The notes beneath the pieces are model-generated. The model did not search any database. It was not told the origin of the DNA and worked only from the letters and a program-made list of their open reading frames with translations. Shown piece by piece: positions 62,501 through 64,000 of a DNA stretch of 64,000 bases. Made by a program: the position numbers and the translations under genes. This DNA is from Parietaria judaica (Eukaryota > Streptophyta > Magnoliopsida > Rosales > Urticaceae): positions 19,142,420 to 19,206,419 of the forward strand of contig OX940865.1 of assembly GCA_954871525.1 (NCBI GenBank), given 5' to 3'. The first letter of the stretch is position 1. The number at the start of each line of letters is the position of its first letter.

Positions 62501-63658
62501 GAACTCTTACTTTATTTTGTTAAAAGTATAAAGTTCAAATACAAATTTTATGTAACTATTATACATTAAATTTGAAGCACAATATTGTTTCTTTAAAAGG
62601 CAAGTTTCATCATTTAAAAGGCTCATATCAATATTTTATTCAAAATCATTGATATCAAGCTATACAAATGTAGTTCCTAAGATGTCTTCAAGACATTCTT
62701 GAATTTCCCCAGTCAAAGAAATCATTATGAAGAAACAAAGAGGGACTATCAATGATATTCATAATTGACTTTTACATGTTGTTAAGATAAAAGGAAGGGG
62801 TCCTTGATATCTAAGAGATATTCTTATACATGTAGGCACTAGTCGGAATGACTAGCAGTGCTGGAAGACTCGCACTCTAAGTATTCTCACATGGAAAAGA
62901 AACCTTGGTACAAGGGGACACTGAGAAACTTAGAGATATGAAGAGACTCCAAAGTTTGAGAACATCATGAGTCCATCACTGGGTAAGTTGCATGCTTAGA
63001 TTACAAATCAACGCTTACCGTAACTGGAAAGTCATTACAGCTGTAGTTGGGCGTGTTATGAACCTTGTAGGATGGAATGACGTTTCAAGAAAACATGCAT
63101 CTCCCCATTCCTTTTGGGGCTATACACTCAGGGCCTTCTGAATAGTATAAGTAAAATGAAATATGTGGCCACAGGCAAATCAAAAGAGATTTTGTTTTGT
63201 TGTTTCAATACTTATACCTGAATCAGAAAATTAGATCAAGGCTTAACAGGTGTTCCAAACCATGACCTGTGCCTCATCTAGAGATGTAAAAGATGTTGAA
63301 GGAATCAGTCATATACCTTATTTTAATCGTAAAGAACCACATGGTTCACCTCGATTAATCTATAAAAGAGGATTTAAAGTTTTGTAGATTGGGGGAAGTT
63401 AAGTCTAGGTGGAGGCCACTTACTTCTTGCATACTCATATGAGTATGTGGCCAACACTACAGAATCCTACAGAGTCACACCGAACTCGCAACGGAAACAG
63501 AGTATGATGATTAAATTACAATGAAACAAACTTCGCTTGTAACTTTGATGAACCAGGCATGAGTAGCTGAGAGAATGTACATCTAACCCAAGGCGGCATT
63601 CTCGAGTAATACTTTATGTGCAGTGCATGCACGGAGATAGCCAATCCGGTGCGTTCGT
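62501..63658 (+). other. Long 3' non-coding part of the copia element
   Basis: About 1.15 kb between the RNase H remains and the polypurine tract, with no recognised domain. Unusually long for a copia element. Confidence 0.6.
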
Positions 63659-63671
63659 GCAAGTGGGAGAT
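63659..63671 (+). other. Polypurine tract of the copia element
   Basis: CAAGTGGGAGAT, the usual copia purine tract, directly precedes the 3' LTR. Confidence 0.85.
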
Positions 63672-64000
63672 TGTTGGTTATGCCCGAACCCGATATTGTA
63701 TCTCTCGGGTTATCGGATATCGACCCGATAACCATAACCGACATTATGGGCCCATTCGGGCTCAAGTATTAATTATGATTCATATTAATTAATAATAGAT
63801 TAATTAATCCATGATTGGGCTTTTAGAAAGCCCAATGGGTGGGCTTTTAGAAAGCCCACTAGGTCATGACCATAGGATATTATAAATACCCTAATATGAC
63901 TCATAATTAAACACACAAGATAAACCCTAGCCACCTAGAAATTCGAGCTCCCTCCCTTGGTAGTCGAATTTTGGCTTGCTCCCCGATTCAATCAACGGTT
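63672..64000 (+). repeat. 3' LTR of the copia element, cut by the window end
   Basis: First 329 bp visible. Three single-base differences from the 5' LTR, all transitions. Confidence 0.93.

Larger units (their letters stand above)
56093..64000 (+). mobile_element. Ty1/copia-type LTR retrotransposon, extends past the window
   Basis: Both LTRs start TGTTGGTTATGCCC; the 5' LTR ends CCAACA and is followed by a tRNA-iMet-type primer site. The element is at least 7.9 kb inside the window. Its gag-pol is eroded while its LTRs are nearly identical. Left flanking 5 bp are ATTAT, so the same five bases are expected right of the 3' LTR beyond the window. Confidence 0.92.

Overview
This window is nuclear DNA of a flowering plant, almost certainly a eudicot. 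The signs are AT-rich intergenic sequence, many short introns with GT..AG borders, GC-rich exons, plant-specific families (a kelch F-box protein, a KAI2/D14-family hydrolase, cytosolic sulfotransferases, a PPR relic) and a plant repertoire of mobile DNA: Ty1/copia and Ty3/gypsy LTR elements, a Cassandra-type 5S-bearing LTR, an L1-type LINE tail, and hAT- and Mutator-type MITEs. I cannot name the species; an asterid would fit but is only a guess.

Layout. 1-7.2 kb: gene-poor DNA with a reversed LTR remnant (about 5.6-6.1 kb) and the dead 3' end of a LINE (6.26-7.08 kb). 7.29-8.31 kb: an intact single-exon kelch F-box gene. 8.3-11.7 kb: AT-rich intergenic DNA ending in a 113-bp tandem duplication upstream of the next gene. 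11.73-26.72 kb: a complete RRP5 gene (ribosome biogenesis). I could place 39 coding exons with consistent phase (1886 codons before the stop); several introns carry MITEs and one has a GC..AG border. 27.26-28.42 kb: a convergent two-exon KAI2/D14-family hydrolase resembling DLK2. 28.4-32.6 kb: no gene seen.

32.6-53.3 kb is a decaying sulfotransferase (SOT) array, all copies on the minus strand: SOT1 (one nonsense codon), a short SOT fragment, SOT2 (three frame breaks) and SOT3 (intact, 319 aa). Between them lie two Mutator-type fold-back elements, several hAT-type MITEs, a PPR pseudogene, a (TA)n tract and a gag-only gypsy-type element whose 5' LTR carries an expanded minisatellite with a MITE inside it. 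54.6-56.1 kb: a broken second copy of the RRP5 3' end plus a Cassandra-like solo LTR. 56.1 kb to the window end: a large copia-type element with nearly identical LTRs but an eroded gag-pol.

Likely intact protein-coding genes are four: the kelch F-box gene, RRP5, the DLK2-like hydrolase and SOT3. They do not form an operon or an obvious pathway. The main story is genome dynamics: segmental duplication around the SOT array, birth and death of SOT copies, and serial insertion of non-autonomous elements, several of which leave readable target-site duplications and one of which has an empty-site copy inside the window.
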